Assembly: GCA_016234685.1 (NCBI GenBank)
Contig: JACRAT010000036.1
Location: 168,593-232,592, forward strand
DNA length: 64,000 nucleotides
Reading direction: 5' to 3'
Origin: Nitrosomonadales bacterium
Lineage (GTDB): Bacteria > Pseudomonadota > Gammaproteobacteria > Burkholderiales > Gallionellaceae
Shown here: piece after piece, positions 1-9,763 of the stretch
Numbering within the stretch: the first letter of the stretch is position 1
Layout: each line of letters begins with the position of its first letter
Notes under the pieces: generated by a model
What the model was told of the DNA's origin: nothing
The model's database searches: none
Seen by the model: only the letters and a program-made list of their open reading frames with translations
Translations under genes and position numbers: made by a program

Positions 1-1
1 G

Positions 2-502
2 CGCGGCAAGACTGGCCGCGTAACCGGCCACCTGATGGCCCTGCTGACACTGATGAAGAGTCAGCCGCTGGCCTATAACAAGGACAATCAGGAAGATAAG
101 GAGCCGCTGTTCGACACCGTGGACACGCTGACGCAAACCCTGCGTATCTACGCCGACATGATAGGCGGCATCACCGTCAAGCCGGAAGCCATGCGTAGTG
201 CGGCCTTGCAAGGCTACGCCACCGCGACCGATCTGGCTGACTATCTGGTGAAAAAAGGCGTGCCTTTCCGCGACGCGCATGAAGCGGTGGCACTGGCCGT
301 GCGCCATGCCGAACAACGGCATTGCGATCTTGCCGATCTGGCGCTGGAAGAATTGAAGCGCTTCTCGCCCTTGGTCGAGCAAGACATCTACGCTGTACTG
401 ACGCTAGAAGGCTCCTTGGCTGCACGCAACCACACCGGCGGCACTGCGCCGCAACAAGTGAAAGCCGCAATCGAGCGGGCACGCTCTTATCTCTCCAGAT
501 AA
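2..502 (+). CDS. argH: Argininosuccinate lyase, C-terminal part (5' end outside window)
   Basis: This is the C-terminal third of argininosuccinate lyase, which splits argininosuccinate into arginine and fumarate in the last step of arginine synthesis. The reading frame is open from base 2, so the gene enters from the left edge. The family signature region ([11 protein letters not shown], then [21 protein letters not shown]) is at the start of the visible part and the usual C-terminal helical domain follows. The stop is at 500-502. A hairpin starts six bases after the stop, but its U-run is on the other strand, so it looks like a terminator for the converging ntrC transcript. Confidence 0.95.
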   Translation, partial: RGKTGRVTGHLMALLTLMKSQPLAYNKDNQEDKEPLFDTVDTLTQTLRIYADMIGGITVKPEAMRSAALQGYATATDLADYLVKKGVPFRDAHEAVALAVRHAEQRHCDLADLALEELKRFSPLVEQDIYAVLTLEGSLAARNHTGGTAPQQVKAAIERARSYLSR

Positions 503-528
503 AAAAAGGGCGGTCTCGATGACCGCCC
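501..528 (-). terminator. Hairpin plus U-run, reverse strand
   Basis: An 8-bp perfect stem (508-515 with 521-528) has a 5-base loop. On the reverse strand it is followed by seven U (501-507). It would end reverse-strand transcription running toward argH. It is the second reverse-strand terminator after ntrC; the first is at 601-650. Confidence 0.75.
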
Positions 529-600
529 TCAATAGGAGGAGAGTATGAAAGTCAGGATCGAAACCCGAAGCTCGTACACCCGGAGCGAAATCTAACAGCT
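503..600 (-). ncRNA. Candidate small RNA between two reverse-strand terminators
   Basis: Between the ntrC terminator (601-650) and the second terminator (501-528) about 75 bases remain on the reverse strand. They include the CU-rich stretch complementary to 535-543 (CUCUCCUCC as RNA), which mimics an anti-Shine-Dalgarno sequence, just before the terminator hairpin. CU-rich element plus terminator hairpin plus U-run is the layout of many trans-acting small RNAs. No convincing promoter was found, so it could also be processed from ntrC read-through. The same bases read forward give a Shine-Dalgarno and a 16-codon ORF (545-595), so only one reading may be real. Confidence 0.25.
545..595 (+). CDS. 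Possible 16-residue peptide with a strong ribosome binding site
   Basis: A GGAGGAG motif (535-541) sits 3 bases before an ATG at 545. The frame runs 16 codons (MKVRIETRSSYTRSEI) to TAA. The spacing is shorter than ideal but the Shine-Dalgarno is near perfect. It lies 42 bases after argH on the same strand, so it could be translated from the argH message. No family is recognised. The purine-rich motif may instead be the complement of a CU-rich small RNA on the other strand. Confidence is low because of the length. Confidence 0.2.
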   Translation: MKVRIETRSSYTRSEI

Positions 601-650
601 TCAAAAAAGAAAGCCTATATGCCGAATTGCCTAGGCTTTTCGGCATATAG
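601..650 (-). terminator. ntrC terminator with nested alternative hairpin
   Basis: There is a 12-bp perfect inverted repeat (615-626 with 639-650) starting 10 bases after the ntrC stop. Its 3' side on the reverse strand is followed by GCTTTCTTTTTT. A second, mutually exclusive 7-bp pairing exists inside it (611-617 with 632-638), and the loop contains the palindrome GCCTAGGC. Confidence 0.75.
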
Positions 651-659
651 ATAGCCCGC

Positions 660-2078
660 TCAGCTCTCTGCTGCGTCGCCCGCCTCATCCAGCCCCAGCT
701 CTTGTACCTTACGCGTCAAGGTGTTACGCCCCATGCCCAGCAACACTGCGGCTTCAATGCGACGACCGCCGGTATGGCGCAGAGCCTGCGTGATAAGGAT
801 ACTTTCGAACTGCCGGTTCAAGGTATCCAGAATATCGTGGTCACCGCGCTGCAAGGCTTGGGCGACCTCTTGTGCCAGCGTGTTGCGCCAGTCACCCTCG
901 ATGCCTGCTTGGGTTGCAGCAGTTTCTCGCCACTCCTGCGGCAGATCGGCGATCTCCACCTGCTGTGAAGGCGTCATCACGGTGATCCAGTGACACAGGT
1001 TCTCCAGTTGCCGCACATTGCCGGGGATCTCTTGCGCCATCAGATGTTGCATGGCGACCTCGCTCATCTGCTTCGGCTCGACGCCCAGTTCGCGGGCGCT
1101 GCGTTGCAGGAAATAGCGAACCAGCAAGGGGATGTCTTCACGACGCTCACGCAGAGGCGGCAGACGTAACCGGATGACGTTCAGCCGGTGGAACAGATCC
1201 TCGCGGAACAGCCCCTGCTTCACCCGCTCGTCCAGATTCTGGTGAGTCGCCGCAATGATGCGCACATTGGATTTGATCGGCTGATGCCCGCCGACCCGAT
1301 AGAAATTGCCATCCGACAGCACTCGCAACAACCGGGTCTGTAGCTCGGCGGGCATATCGCCGATCTCATCGAGGAACAACGTACCACCCGCCGCCTCCTC
1401 GAAGCGCCCGCGCCGGGTCGCCGTCGCGCCGGTGAACGCGCCGCGCTCATGGCCGAACAGCTCGGATTCGAGCAGATCCTTGGGAATGGCGGCGGTATTG
1501 AGCGCGACGAAAAGCTTGTCTGCGCGCGGGCTATGGCGATGCAGCGCACGCGCCACCAACTCCTTGCCCGTACCGGATTCACCATTGATGAGCACCGTGG
1601 CGTGGCTCTGGCTCAACCGCCCGATGGCGCGGAACACTTCCTGCATGGCAGGTGCTTGCCCCAGCATGTCTGGCGTGACCGGCGCTTCTTCGACGATGGA
1701 ATCGCGGCGCTGGCTCTGCTCCATCGCCCGACGTATCAGCTCCACCGCATGATTGATGTCGAATGGTTTGGGCAGATACTCGAAAGCACCGCCCTGAAAC
1801 GCCGACACCGCACTCTCCAGATCGGAATAGGCCGTCATGATGATGACCGGCAGTTGTGGATATTGCTCGCGCAAGGTCTGCAACATCTCCAGACCGGACG
1901 TGCCCGGCATACGGATGTCGCTCACGACGACCTGCGGCACGCCATGCGGCAACGCCTGCAAGGCCTCGTTCGCCGAAGTGAAACTACGATATTCGATGTC
2001 CTCGCGCGCCAGTGCTTTTTCCAGCACCCAGCGGATGGAACGGTCGTCGTCTATGATCCAAACCGGTTTCATGCTCAT
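660..2078 (-). CDS. ntrC: Nitrogen regulation response regulator NtrC (sigma-54 activator)
   Basis: NtrC is the phosphorylated activator of sigma-54 promoters for nitrogen assimilation. All three family domains are present in order. The receiver domain is at residues 1-120 with phospho-acceptor Asp54 in VSDIRMPG. The AAA+ domain has Walker A GESGTGKE near 166-173, the sigma-54 contact loop GAFTGA near 213-218 and Walker B TLFLDEIGD. A Fis-type helix-turn-helix lies at the C-terminus (EAAVLLGMGRNTLTRKVQEL). At 472 residues it has normal family length. It starts 3 bases after the ntrB stop, so the two are surely co-transcribed. A second ATG two codons in (2072) is an alternative start. Confidence 0.97.
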   Translation of the reverse strand: MSMKPVWIIDDDRSIRWVLEKALAREDIEYRSFTSANEALQALPHGVPQVVVSDIRMPGTSGLEMLQTLREQYPQLPVIIMTAYSDLESAVSAFQGGAFEYLPKPFDINHAVELIRRAMEQSQRRDSIVEEAPVTPDMLGQAPAMQEVFRAIGRLSQSHATVLINGESGTGKELVARALHRHSPRADKLFVALNTAAIPKDLLESELFGHERGAFTGATATRRGRFEEAAGGTLFLDEIGDMPAELQTRLLRVLSDGNFYRVGGHQPIKSNVRIIAATHQNLDERVKQGLFREDLFHRLNVIRLRLPPLRERREDIPLLVRYFLQRSARELGVEPKQMSEVAMQHLMAQEIPGNVRQLENLCHWITVMTPSQQVEIADLPQEWRETAATQAGIEGDWRNTLAQEVAQALQRGDHDILDTLNRQFESILITQALRHTGGRRIEAAVLLGMGRNTLTRKVQELGLDEAGDAAES

Positions 2079-2081
2079 TCC

Positions 2082-3140
2082 TTATTCGTGTTGTAACGGC
2101 AGCAGCACCGTGAAACAGGTACGCCCCGGTTCGCTCGCCACCTCAAGGCTGCCCTGATGCTGACTGACGAAATCCTGTGCCAGCGTCAGCCCCAGCCCAT
2201 GCCCATCCGGGCGGCCGGAGACCAACGGATAGAAGATCTTGTCGCGCAAATGCTCGGGGATGCCCGGGCCGTTGTCGATGATCTGCACCATCACTACCAG
2301 CCGATGCAGCTTGCGCATCAGCGTCACCTGACGGGCGATACGGGTACGCAACACGATGCTGCCACGCCCGTGCATCGCCTGCGCCGCATTGCGCACGATA
2401 TTGAGCATGACCTGGATCAACTGCTCCTTGTCGCCGCGCAGATGCGGCAGGCTGATGTCGTAGTCGCGGCTGATGGTCAGCCCTTCCGGTATCTCGGCCA
2501 ACACCACGCTGCGCACCCGCTCCAGCACCTCGTGGATGTTGAGCGCACCAAAATGAGGCATGGACTGCGGCGTGAGCAGCTTCTCCATCAGCGAACGTAG
2601 CCGATCCGCCTCTTGGATGATGACCTGCGTGTATTCCCGCAGACCGGGACGATCCAACTCCTGCTCCAGCAGTTGCGCCGCACCGCGTATGCCGCCCAGC
2701 GGATTCTTGATCTCGTGTGCCAGATTGCGCAACAGCAGGCGATTAGCCTGCGTCTGATCCAGCATCTGCTCTTCACGCGCCAGCCGTAGCGGACGATCTA
2801 TGGGGTGGAACTCCAGCAGTAGGCGATGATTATCATCATGATTCAGCGGAGTTATCGCCGCACGTAGTTGCAACTTTCCATGATTCGGCGTGCCCAGCGT
2901 CAGTTCATGCTCGATGTAGCTGGCATGATTGTTCAACGCATGTTGCATGGCGGCGGCCAACTGTCCGGTCTGCGTGAAGACATGCTGAAGCGGATGCCCC
3001 AGCAGATGCTTGCGACTGACATCGAACAGATTCTCGGCGGCAGGGTTGAGATAGGCGATACGCGCCTCGCTGTCGAGCAGCAGGATGGCAGTCGCAAGAT
3101 GTTCTAGGGAGGGGATACGGTTCTCAGGCATATCACTCAC
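2082..3140 (-). CDS. ntrB: Nitrogen regulation sensor histidine kinase NtrB
   Basis: This soluble histidine kinase/phosphatase sets the phosphorylation state of NtrC and is normally controlled by PII proteins. An N-terminal PAS domain (about residues 10-110, with LNPAAENLFD) is followed by the phospho-acceptor helix with His142 in LAHEIKNPLGG. The ATPase domain comes next (N box IVRNAAQAM, G1 box IIDNGPGIP, G2 box HGLGLTLAQ). No membrane segment is seen, as expected for NtrB. At 352 residues it is of family length. It sits 27 bases after the DUF4124 gene and directly before ntrC. Confidence 0.97.
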   Translation of the reverse strand: MSDMPENRIPSLEHLATAILLLDSEARIAYLNPAAENLFDVSRKHLLGHPLQHVFTQTGQLAAAMQHALNNHASYIEHELTLGTPNHGKLQLRAAITPLNHDDNHRLLLEFHPIDRPLRLAREEQMLDQTQANRLLLRNLAHEIKNPLGGIRGAAQLLEQELDRPGLREYTQVIIQEADRLRSLMEKLLTPQSMPHFGALNIHEVLERVRSVVLAEIPEGLTISRDYDISLPHLRGDKEQLIQVMLNIVRNAAQAMHGRGSIVLRTRIARQVTLMRKLHRLVVMVQIIDNGPGIPEHLRDKIFYPLVSGRPDGHGLGLTLAQDFVSQHQGSLEVASEPGRTCFTVLLPLQHE

Positions 3141-3167
3141 AAAGCAGAAAACATGCCAATCGGCAGC

Positions 3168-3557
3168 TCATTTCAGATTCGCCAGCTCAGTTCTGAGCGC
3201 CTTCACATTCTTTTCGTGCAGGCTCACGTCTGCGTGGGCTGTGGGCTTGGTGTCGCGCCGCGCCTCGATCAACAAGCCCTCCTCCGTCGCCAACTCCTCT
3301 TCGAGTATCTTGCGTCGCACATCGTCGCGCCCCCGTTGCGTGCGGGCATCCACTCTGGGGAAACTGCTCGGCGGCACACTCACGCCACGTTCGACCGGAC
3401 GAGCCTCCGATGGCAAGCCCAGATCCAGCTTCTTTGCACCCGGCATGGGCGTACTGGAATAAGTCACATGCCCCCCGGCATCGACCTGCTTGTAGATTTC
3501 TGCATATACCGGACCAGCCCAAAGGGCCGCTAGCGCCAGCAGACAACTCGGCTTCAT
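3168..3557 (-). CDS. DUF4124-family secreted protein
   Basis: A protein of 129 residues whose function is unknown. The chosen ATG (3557) opens a clean signal peptide (MKPSCLLALAALWAGPVYA) followed by EIYKQVDAGGHVTYSS, which is the DUF4124 signature. The open frame extends 53 codons further upstream, but that part has no signal-like or domain character and crosses the probable promoter of the divergent gene. The C-terminal half is charged and probably helical (KILEEELATEEGLLIEARRD), with coiled-coil character. Small DUF4124 proteins next to ntrB are common in betaproteobacteria, to my knowledge. The link to nitrogen control is positional only. Confidence 0.8.
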   Translation of the reverse strand: MKPSCLLALAALWAGPVYAEIYKQVDAGGHVTYSSTPMPGAKKLDLGLPSEARPVERGVSVPPSSFPRVDARTQRGRDDVRRKILEEELATEEGLLIEARRDTKPTAHADVSLHEKNVKALRTELANLK

Positions 3558-3681
3558 CGTCATCGTTCCGGGAAAGGTTATCGGGGAGTATAGGGCAGCA
3601 CCGGGACAGAGACAAACACCAGCCACCAGCTCGTGGCTTGCCCATGCTTCACTAGGGGTCGAGCCGCGCCGCGCATTACGG

Positions 3682-3687
3682 TAAAAT
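3682..3687 (+). promoter_or_regulatory. Probable -10 element for the FAD/Fe-S oxidoreductase gene
   Basis: TAAAAT lies 28 bases before the ATG at 3715, in the short gap between divergent genes. No good -35 hexamer is visible, so this is a weak call. Confidence 0.4.
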
Positions 3688-3714
3688 GCACGCTTTGCGG
3701 CTTCAGACCCTGCC

Positions 3715-6700
3715 ATGACCGTCCGTTTACGCGAGATCCCCTACAACTACACCTCCTTCTCCGACCGCGAGATCGTCATCCGCATCCTCGGGAACGAAGC
3801 ATGGGAGATCATCAATGGCCTGCGTGAAGAGCGCCGCACTGGCCGTTCTGCCCGCATGTTGTACGAGGTGCTGGGCGACATCTGGGTGGTGATGCGCAAC
3901 CCCTATCTGCAAGACGATCTGCTCGGTAACCGCAAACGCTGCGATGCGCTGATCGCCGCCCTGCGCCATCGCCTCAACGCCATCGAAGCCCGCCGCCAAA
4001 GCAACGAGATCGTCGCCCGCTTGCTGGAGTTGGCCTACCTCGCCGTGGACGAATTCGAGGCCGAATTCCAAGCTACCCAGCAACTGCGCCGCCAAGCCCT
4101 GCGCAGCCTAGGCCGCCACACCCGCCGCGACAACATCGCCTTTGACGGACTGGCCCGGGTCAGCCACGTCACCGACGCCACCGACTGGCGCGTGGAATAC
4201 CCCTTCGTAGTCCTGACCCCCGACACTGAAGAGGAGATCGCCCCGCTGGTGCGCGCCTGTATCGAACTCAAACTGACTGTCATCCCGCGTGGCGGCGGCA
4301 CCGGTTACACCGGCGGCGCCGTCCCGCTGGACAAGCGCTCCGCCGTCATCAACACCGAAAAGCTAGACACGCTCGGCCCGGTCGAACGCTTGGTACTGCC
4401 GGGCCTCGGTCAGCCCTACGCCACCGTCCACTGCGGCGCAGGCGTGGTGACGCGCCGGGTGATGGAGGCGGCAGAAGCCAACGATCTGGTGTTCGCGGTC
4501 GATCCGACCTCGGCGGACGCTTCCTGCATCGGCGGCAACGTGTCGATGAACGCCGGCGGCAAAAAAGCCGTGCTGTGGGGTACGGCGCTGGACAACCTCG
4601 TCTCTTGGAAGATGGTCACGCCGGACGGACTATGGATGGAAGTCGAGCGCCTAGCCCACAACCTCGGCAAGATCCACGACATCGAAGTCGCCCGCTTCCG
4701 CGTCTCGCGCTTCGAGACCGACGGCAAGACGCCGCACTGCGCGCCAGAAATCCTAGAGATTCCCGGCAGTCGCTTCCGCAAGACCGGCCTCGGCAAGGAC
4801 GTGACCGACAAGTTTCTGTCCGGCCTGCCCGGCATCCAGAAGGAAGGCTGCGACGGCATCATCACCTCGGCGCGCTTCATCCTGCACCGCGCCCACGCCC
4901 ACACCCGCACCGTGTGTCTGGAATTCTTCGGCCAAGTACGCGAAGCCGTACCCGCCATCGTCGAGATCACCTCGCTGTTCAACAACCGCAGCGGCTCGCC
5001 AGTGCTGCTGGCCGGGCTGGAACATCTGGATGAGCGCTACCTCAAGGCAGTGGGCTATGCCACCAAATCCAAGCGCGGCACACGGCCCAAGATGGTACTG
5101 GTCGCCGATGTGGTGAGCGACGATGCCGATGCCGTGGGCGCGGCCGCCTCCGAGATCGTGCGGCTAGCCAACCTGCGCCACGGCGAAGGCTTCATCGCTG
5201 TCTCCGCCGAAGCGCGCAAGAAGTTCTGGCTGGACCGCGCGCGCACCGCCGCCATCGCCAAGCACACCAACGCCTTCAAGGTGAATGAGGACGTGGTGAT
5301 CCCGCTGCCGCGCATGGGTGATTACTGCGATGGCATCGAGCGCATCAACATCGAGCTGTCGCTGAAGAACAAGCTCAAACTGCTCGACGCGCTGGACGAG
5401 TTCTTCGCGGGTGAGTTACCGCTGTTCTATCAGGACGATGCCCAGCTGGGCGATGCCGAACTGCTGGGCAACCGCCCACAACAGGCCCGAGAGTTGATCG
5501 CCAGCGTGCGTCAGCGCTGGAGTCACTTGCTGGAGAATCTGGACGAAGCCGATCCCGCCGCCGAGGCAGCGTTGTCGCTGCAATCGACCCTGGGCGAACT
5601 CCGACACTGCGCGACGATCTTCCACGCCCTGCAAAACCACAGCATCCGCGCCTCGTGGAAACTCGAAGTGCGCGAGCCGCTGCGACATCTGTTGAATGGA
5701 CGTACCTATCAGACCATTCTCGAACAATGCGCCGCCATCCATCAGCGCGTGCTGAAGAGCCGGGTGTTCGTGGCGCTGCACATGCACGCAGGCGACGGCA
5801 ACGTGCACACCAACATCCCGGTGAACTCGGACGATTACGCCATGCTGCAACAGGCCAACGATGCGGTCGATCGCATCATGGCGCTGGCCAAGTCGCTGGG
5901 CGGAGTGATCTCGGGCGAACACGGCATCGGCATCACCAAGTTCGACTATCTCGAAGCGGAGGAACTCGCCCCGTTCGCCGAGTACAAGCGCCGCATCGAC
6001 CCGAAAGGCCACTTCAATCGCGGCAAACTCTTGGCCGGCGGCAATCTGGAGCGCGCCTACACCCCCAGCTTCAACCTGATGGAGCTGGAAAGCCTGATCC
6101 TGGAAAAGAGTGAGCTGGGCCAGATCTCCGATTCGATCAAGGATTGTCTGCGCTGCGGCAAATGCAAGCCGGTGTGCAACACCCATGTGCCGCGCGCCAA
6201 CCTGCTGTACTCGCCGCGCAACAAGATCCTCGGCACTTCGCTGCTGATCGAAGCCTTCCTGTATGAAGAGCAGACTAGGCGCGGCATCTCGCTAGCACAT
6301 TTCGACGAATTCAGCGATGTCGCCGACCACTGCACGGTCTGCCACAAATGCGTCACGCCCTGCCCGGTCAACATCGACTTCGGCGACGTTTCCGTGGCCA
6401 TGCGCAACTTCCTGCGCAAGCAGGGCAAGAAAAAGTTCAACCCCGGCACCGCCGCCGCAATGTCCTTCCTCAACGCCACCGACCCCGCCACCATCAAGGC
6501 GATACGCAAGGTGCTGCTGGAATGGAGCTTCCAATTGCAACGCAGCGGCTATCAGCTTGCCAAGCGACTGGGACTGGCGCGCGCGCAGACCGCCCATCCT
6601 CCCGCCACATTGGGCCGCGCCCCGCTCAAAGCACAGGTGATCCACTTCCTCAACAAGCCGCTGCCCGCCAATCTGCCCAAGAAGACCGCCCGTGCCCTGC

Positions 6701-7593
6701 TCGACATCGAAGACAGCGCCGTCGTGCCCATCATCCGCGACCCGCGCAAGACCAGCGAGGAATCGGAGGCGGTGTTCTACTTCCCCGGCTGCGGCTCCGA
6801 ACGCCTGTTCTCACAGGTCGGGCTGGCCACGCAGGCCATGCTGTTTGATACCGGCGCGATCACCGTGCTGCCGCCGGGCTATCTGTGCTGCGGCTACCCG
6901 CAGACCTCCTCCGGCGATGCGGTGCGTGGCGAAGCCATCACCACCCAGAACCGCGTGCTGTTCCATCGCGTGGCCAACACCCTGAACTATCTCGACATCA
7001 AGATCGTGGTGGTGTCCTGCGGCACGTGCATGGACCAGTTGCTGCAATACCAATTCGACAAGATCTTCCCCGGCTGCCGCCTGCTCGACATCCACGAATA
7101 TCTGCTGGAAAAAGGCGTCTCCCTTGCCAACAAGGGCGGCGACCAAAGCCCAAAGACTGTGCCCTCACTGGGTGATGCCTCGGTTCGTTACCTCTACCAC
7201 GACCCCTGCCATTCGCCGATGAAGACCTATGCGCCGACCAAGGTGGCTTCCACCCTGATGGGTACGGACATCGCACTGAGCGCGCGCTGCTGCGGCGAAT
7301 CCGGCACTTTCGCCGCCTCCCGACCGGACATCGCCACTCAGGTGCGCTTCCGCAAGGAAGAAGAATTACGCAAAGGCACGGCTGCGCTGCGCGCCGACGG
7401 CTTCGACGGCGAGGTGAAACTGCTGACGTCCTGCCCGGCCTGCCAGCAGGGCCTGTCACGCTACGCCGACGACGTTAACGTCGCCACCGACTACATCGTG
7501 GTCGAGATGGCCAAGCGTCTGCTGGGCGAGAACTGGCAGGAAGATTACATAGAGAAGGCCAACAGCGGCGGTATCGAGCGGATATTGCTTTAA
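3715..7593 (+). CDS. DUF3683 / FAD-linked oxidase / Fe-S oxidoreductase fusion
   Basis: A 1292-residue protein joins parts that are often separate subunits of lactate or glycolate oxidising enzymes. It begins with a DUF3683 region (residues 1-130). The FAD-binding PCMH domain ([10 protein letters not shown] near 192-201) and a FAD-linked oxidase C-terminal region ([14 protein letters not shown] near 738) follow. Next come two 4Fe-4S motifs ([11 protein letters not shown] near 811; [12 protein letters not shown] near 873). Last are two Cys-rich CCG domains (YFPGCGSE near 1021, CCGESGTF near 1191, SCPACQQG near 1239). The layout matches GlcD fused to a GlpC/LldE-like part, so a membrane-associated 2-hydroxyacid dehydrogenase feeding quinones is likely. 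The substrate cannot be read from sequence. All cofactor Cys motifs are intact. The gene stands alone and diverges from the DUF4124-ntrBC operon. Confidence 0.9.
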   Translation: MTVRLREIPYNYTSFSDREIVIRILGNEAWEIINGLREERRTGRSARMLYEVLGDIWVVMRNPYLQDDLLGNRKRCDALIAALRHRLNAIEARRQSNEIVARLLELAYLAVDEFEAEFQATQQLRRQALRSLGRHTRRDNIAFDGLARVSHVTDATDWRVEYPFVVLTPDTEEEIAPLVRACIELKLTVIPRGGGTGYTGGAVPLDKRSAVINTEKLDTLGPVERLVLPGLGQPYATVHCGAGVVTRRVMEAAEANDLVFAVDPTSADASCIGGNVSMNAGGKKAVLWGTALDNLVSWKMVTPDGLWMEVERLAHNLGKIHDIEVARFRVSRFETDGKTPHCAPEILEIPGSRFRKTGLGKDVTDKFLSGLPGIQKEGCDGIITSARFILHRAHAHTRTVCLEFFGQVREAVPAIVEITSLFNNRSGSPVLLAGLEHLDERYLKAVGYATKSKRGTRPKMVLVADVVSDDADAVGAAASEIVRLANLRHGEGFIAVSAEARKKFWLDRARTAAIAKHTNAFKVNEDVVIPLPRMGDYCDGIERINIELSLKNKLKLLDALDEFFAGELPLFYQDDAQLGDAELLGNRPQQARELIASVRQRWSHLLENLDEADPAAEAALSLQSTLGELRHCATIFHALQNHSIRASWKLEVREPLRHLLNGRTYQTILEQCAAIHQRVLKSRVFVALHMHAGDGNVHTNIPVNSDDYAMLQQANDAVDRIMALAKSLGGVISGEHGIGITKFDYLEAEELAPFAEYKRRIDPKGHFNRGKLLAGGNLERAYTPSFNLMELESLILEKSELGQISDSIKDCLRCGKCKPVCNTHVPRANLLYSPRNKILGTSLLIEAFLYEEQTRRGISLAHFDEFSDVADHCTVCHKCVTPCPVNIDFGDVSVAMRNFLRKQGKKKFNPGTAAAMSFLNATDPATIKAIRKVLLEWSFQLQRSGYQLAKRLGLARAQTAHPPATLGRAPLKAQVIHFLNKPLPANLPKKTARALLDIEDSAVVPIIRDPRKTSEESEAVFYFPGCGSERLFSQVGLATQAMLFDTGAITVLPPGYLCCGYPQTSSGDAVRGEAITTQNRVLFHRVANTLNYLDIKIVVVSCGTCMDQLLQYQFDKIFPGCRLLDIHEYLLEKGVSLANKGGDQSPKTVPSLGDASVRYLYHDPCHSPMKTYAPTKVASTLMGTDIALSARCCGESGTFAASRPDIATQVRFRKEEELRKGTAALRADGFDGEVKLLTSCPACQQGLSRYADDVNVATDYIVVEMAKRLLGENWQEDYIEKANSGGIERILL

Positions 7594-7606
7594 CTCCGAT
7601 CAGGTC

Positions 7607-7629
7607 GCCCGGCCCGCTAGGGGCCGGGC
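7607..7629. terminator. GC-rich hairpin between convergent genes
   Basis: A 9-bp perfect stem (7607-7615 with 7621-7629) has a 5-base loop and lies between the stops of two converging genes. There is no U-run on either side, so termination would have to be assisted. Confidence 0.45.
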
Positions 7630-7642
7630 CGAACGCCCCGCA

Positions 7643-8935
<1,293 letters not shown>

Positions 8936-8988
8936 GTCATATCCTCCTGTTTGGGGCGCGATTATACGGCGTCAACGCCGTGCGCGGC

Positions 8989-9675
8989 TCAATTCAGGGA
9001 AAGACGGTAGCCACTGCCACGTACGGTCTGGATCAGACTATCCAGACGAGAGGGTTCCAGTGCCTGACGCAGGCGGCGGATGTGGACATCGACGGTGCGC
9101 TCTTCCACAAAGACGTGGTCGCCCCACACCTGATCGAGCAATTGCGCGCGGGTATAGACCCGCTCTTGATGCGTCATGAAGAAATGCAGCAGCCGGAATT
9201 CGGTCGGGCCGATCTCGACGGTGACGTCGTTAGCCATGACGCGATGCGTGATGGGCGAAAGCTCCAATCCGCCTGCACGAACCGTCTCGTCGCTCACTTG
9301 CGGCAAGCGGCGGCGCAGCACGGCACGGATGCGCGCCATCAGTTCGCGGGGAGAAAAAGGCTTGGTGATGTAATCGTCAGCACCGGATTCCAGCCCCAGC
9401 ACTTTATCGCGCTCGTCGGTGCGGGCGGTCAGCATGATGATGGGGATGTCGCGGGTACGGGCATCGGTACGCAAACGGCGGGCGATCTCGACACCCGAAG
9501 CGCCAGGCAACATCCAGTCGAGCAAAATCAAGTCTGGTAGCTCTCGATTGATTGCCGCCATCGCACTCTCGCCGTCGCTCGCCTTGATCGGCTTGAAACC
9601 GCACTGCGTCACATTGAACGCCAACAACTCTTGAATCGCTGGCTCGTCTTCCACCAGCAAAATATTCGCCGCCAT
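8989..9675 (-). CDS. phoB: Phosphate regulon response regulator PhoB
   Basis: An OmpR-type DNA-binding response regulator. The receiver domain has Asp53 in LLDWMLPG, Thr in MLTARTDE and Lys in [10 protein letters not shown]. The winged-helix domain at the C-terminus has [20 protein letters not shown] and [12 protein letters not shown]. The start chosen (9675) gives [15 protein letters not shown], the usual PhoB N-terminus, with GGGAG 5 bases upstream. An adjacent ATG at 9678 and a longer frame to 9741 exist, but the longer one would cover the Pho-box-like site. At 228 residues it has family length. Confidence 0.96.
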   Translation of the reverse strand: MAANILLVEDEPAIQELLAFNVTQCGFKPIKASDGESAMAAINRELPDLILLDWMLPGASGVEIARRLRTDARTRDIPIIMLTARTDERDKVLGLESGADDYITKPFSPRELMARIRAVLRRRLPQVSDETVRAGGLELSPITHRVMANDVTVEIGPTEFRLLHFFMTHQERVYTRAQLLDQVWGDHVFVEERTVDVHIRRLRQALEPSRLDSLIQTVRGSGYRLSLN

Positions 9676-9723
9676 CATCACTCCCGTCTTCCTACAAATC
9701 GGCTGCGATAGTATGAAAAATAT

Positions 9724-9741
9724 GTGACGACTACATGACAA
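9724..9741 (-). promoter_or_regulatory. Pho-box-like site upstream of phoB
   Basis: On the reverse strand TTGTCAT and TCGTCAC are spaced by four bases (11-base period), as in the PhoB site (two CTGTCAT-like repeats 11 bp apart). The first repeat matches the consensus at 6 of 7 positions and the second at 4 of 7. The site lies about 50 bases before the phoB ATG and suggests autoregulation. Confidence 0.5.
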
Positions 9742-9763
9742 ATCGCATAGGGGAATCCCCTAA

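Noticed and set aside
1449..2096. Long frames antisense to ntrC, and similar ones against phoR, the RND pump, thiC and gcvP
   Set aside because: All lie fully inside well-identified genes and show low-complexity translations; treated as shadows.
8940..8942. An ATG just upstream of phoR with AGGAGG
   Set aside because: It is in the wrong frame; the GTG at 8935 opens the PhoR frame at proper spacing.
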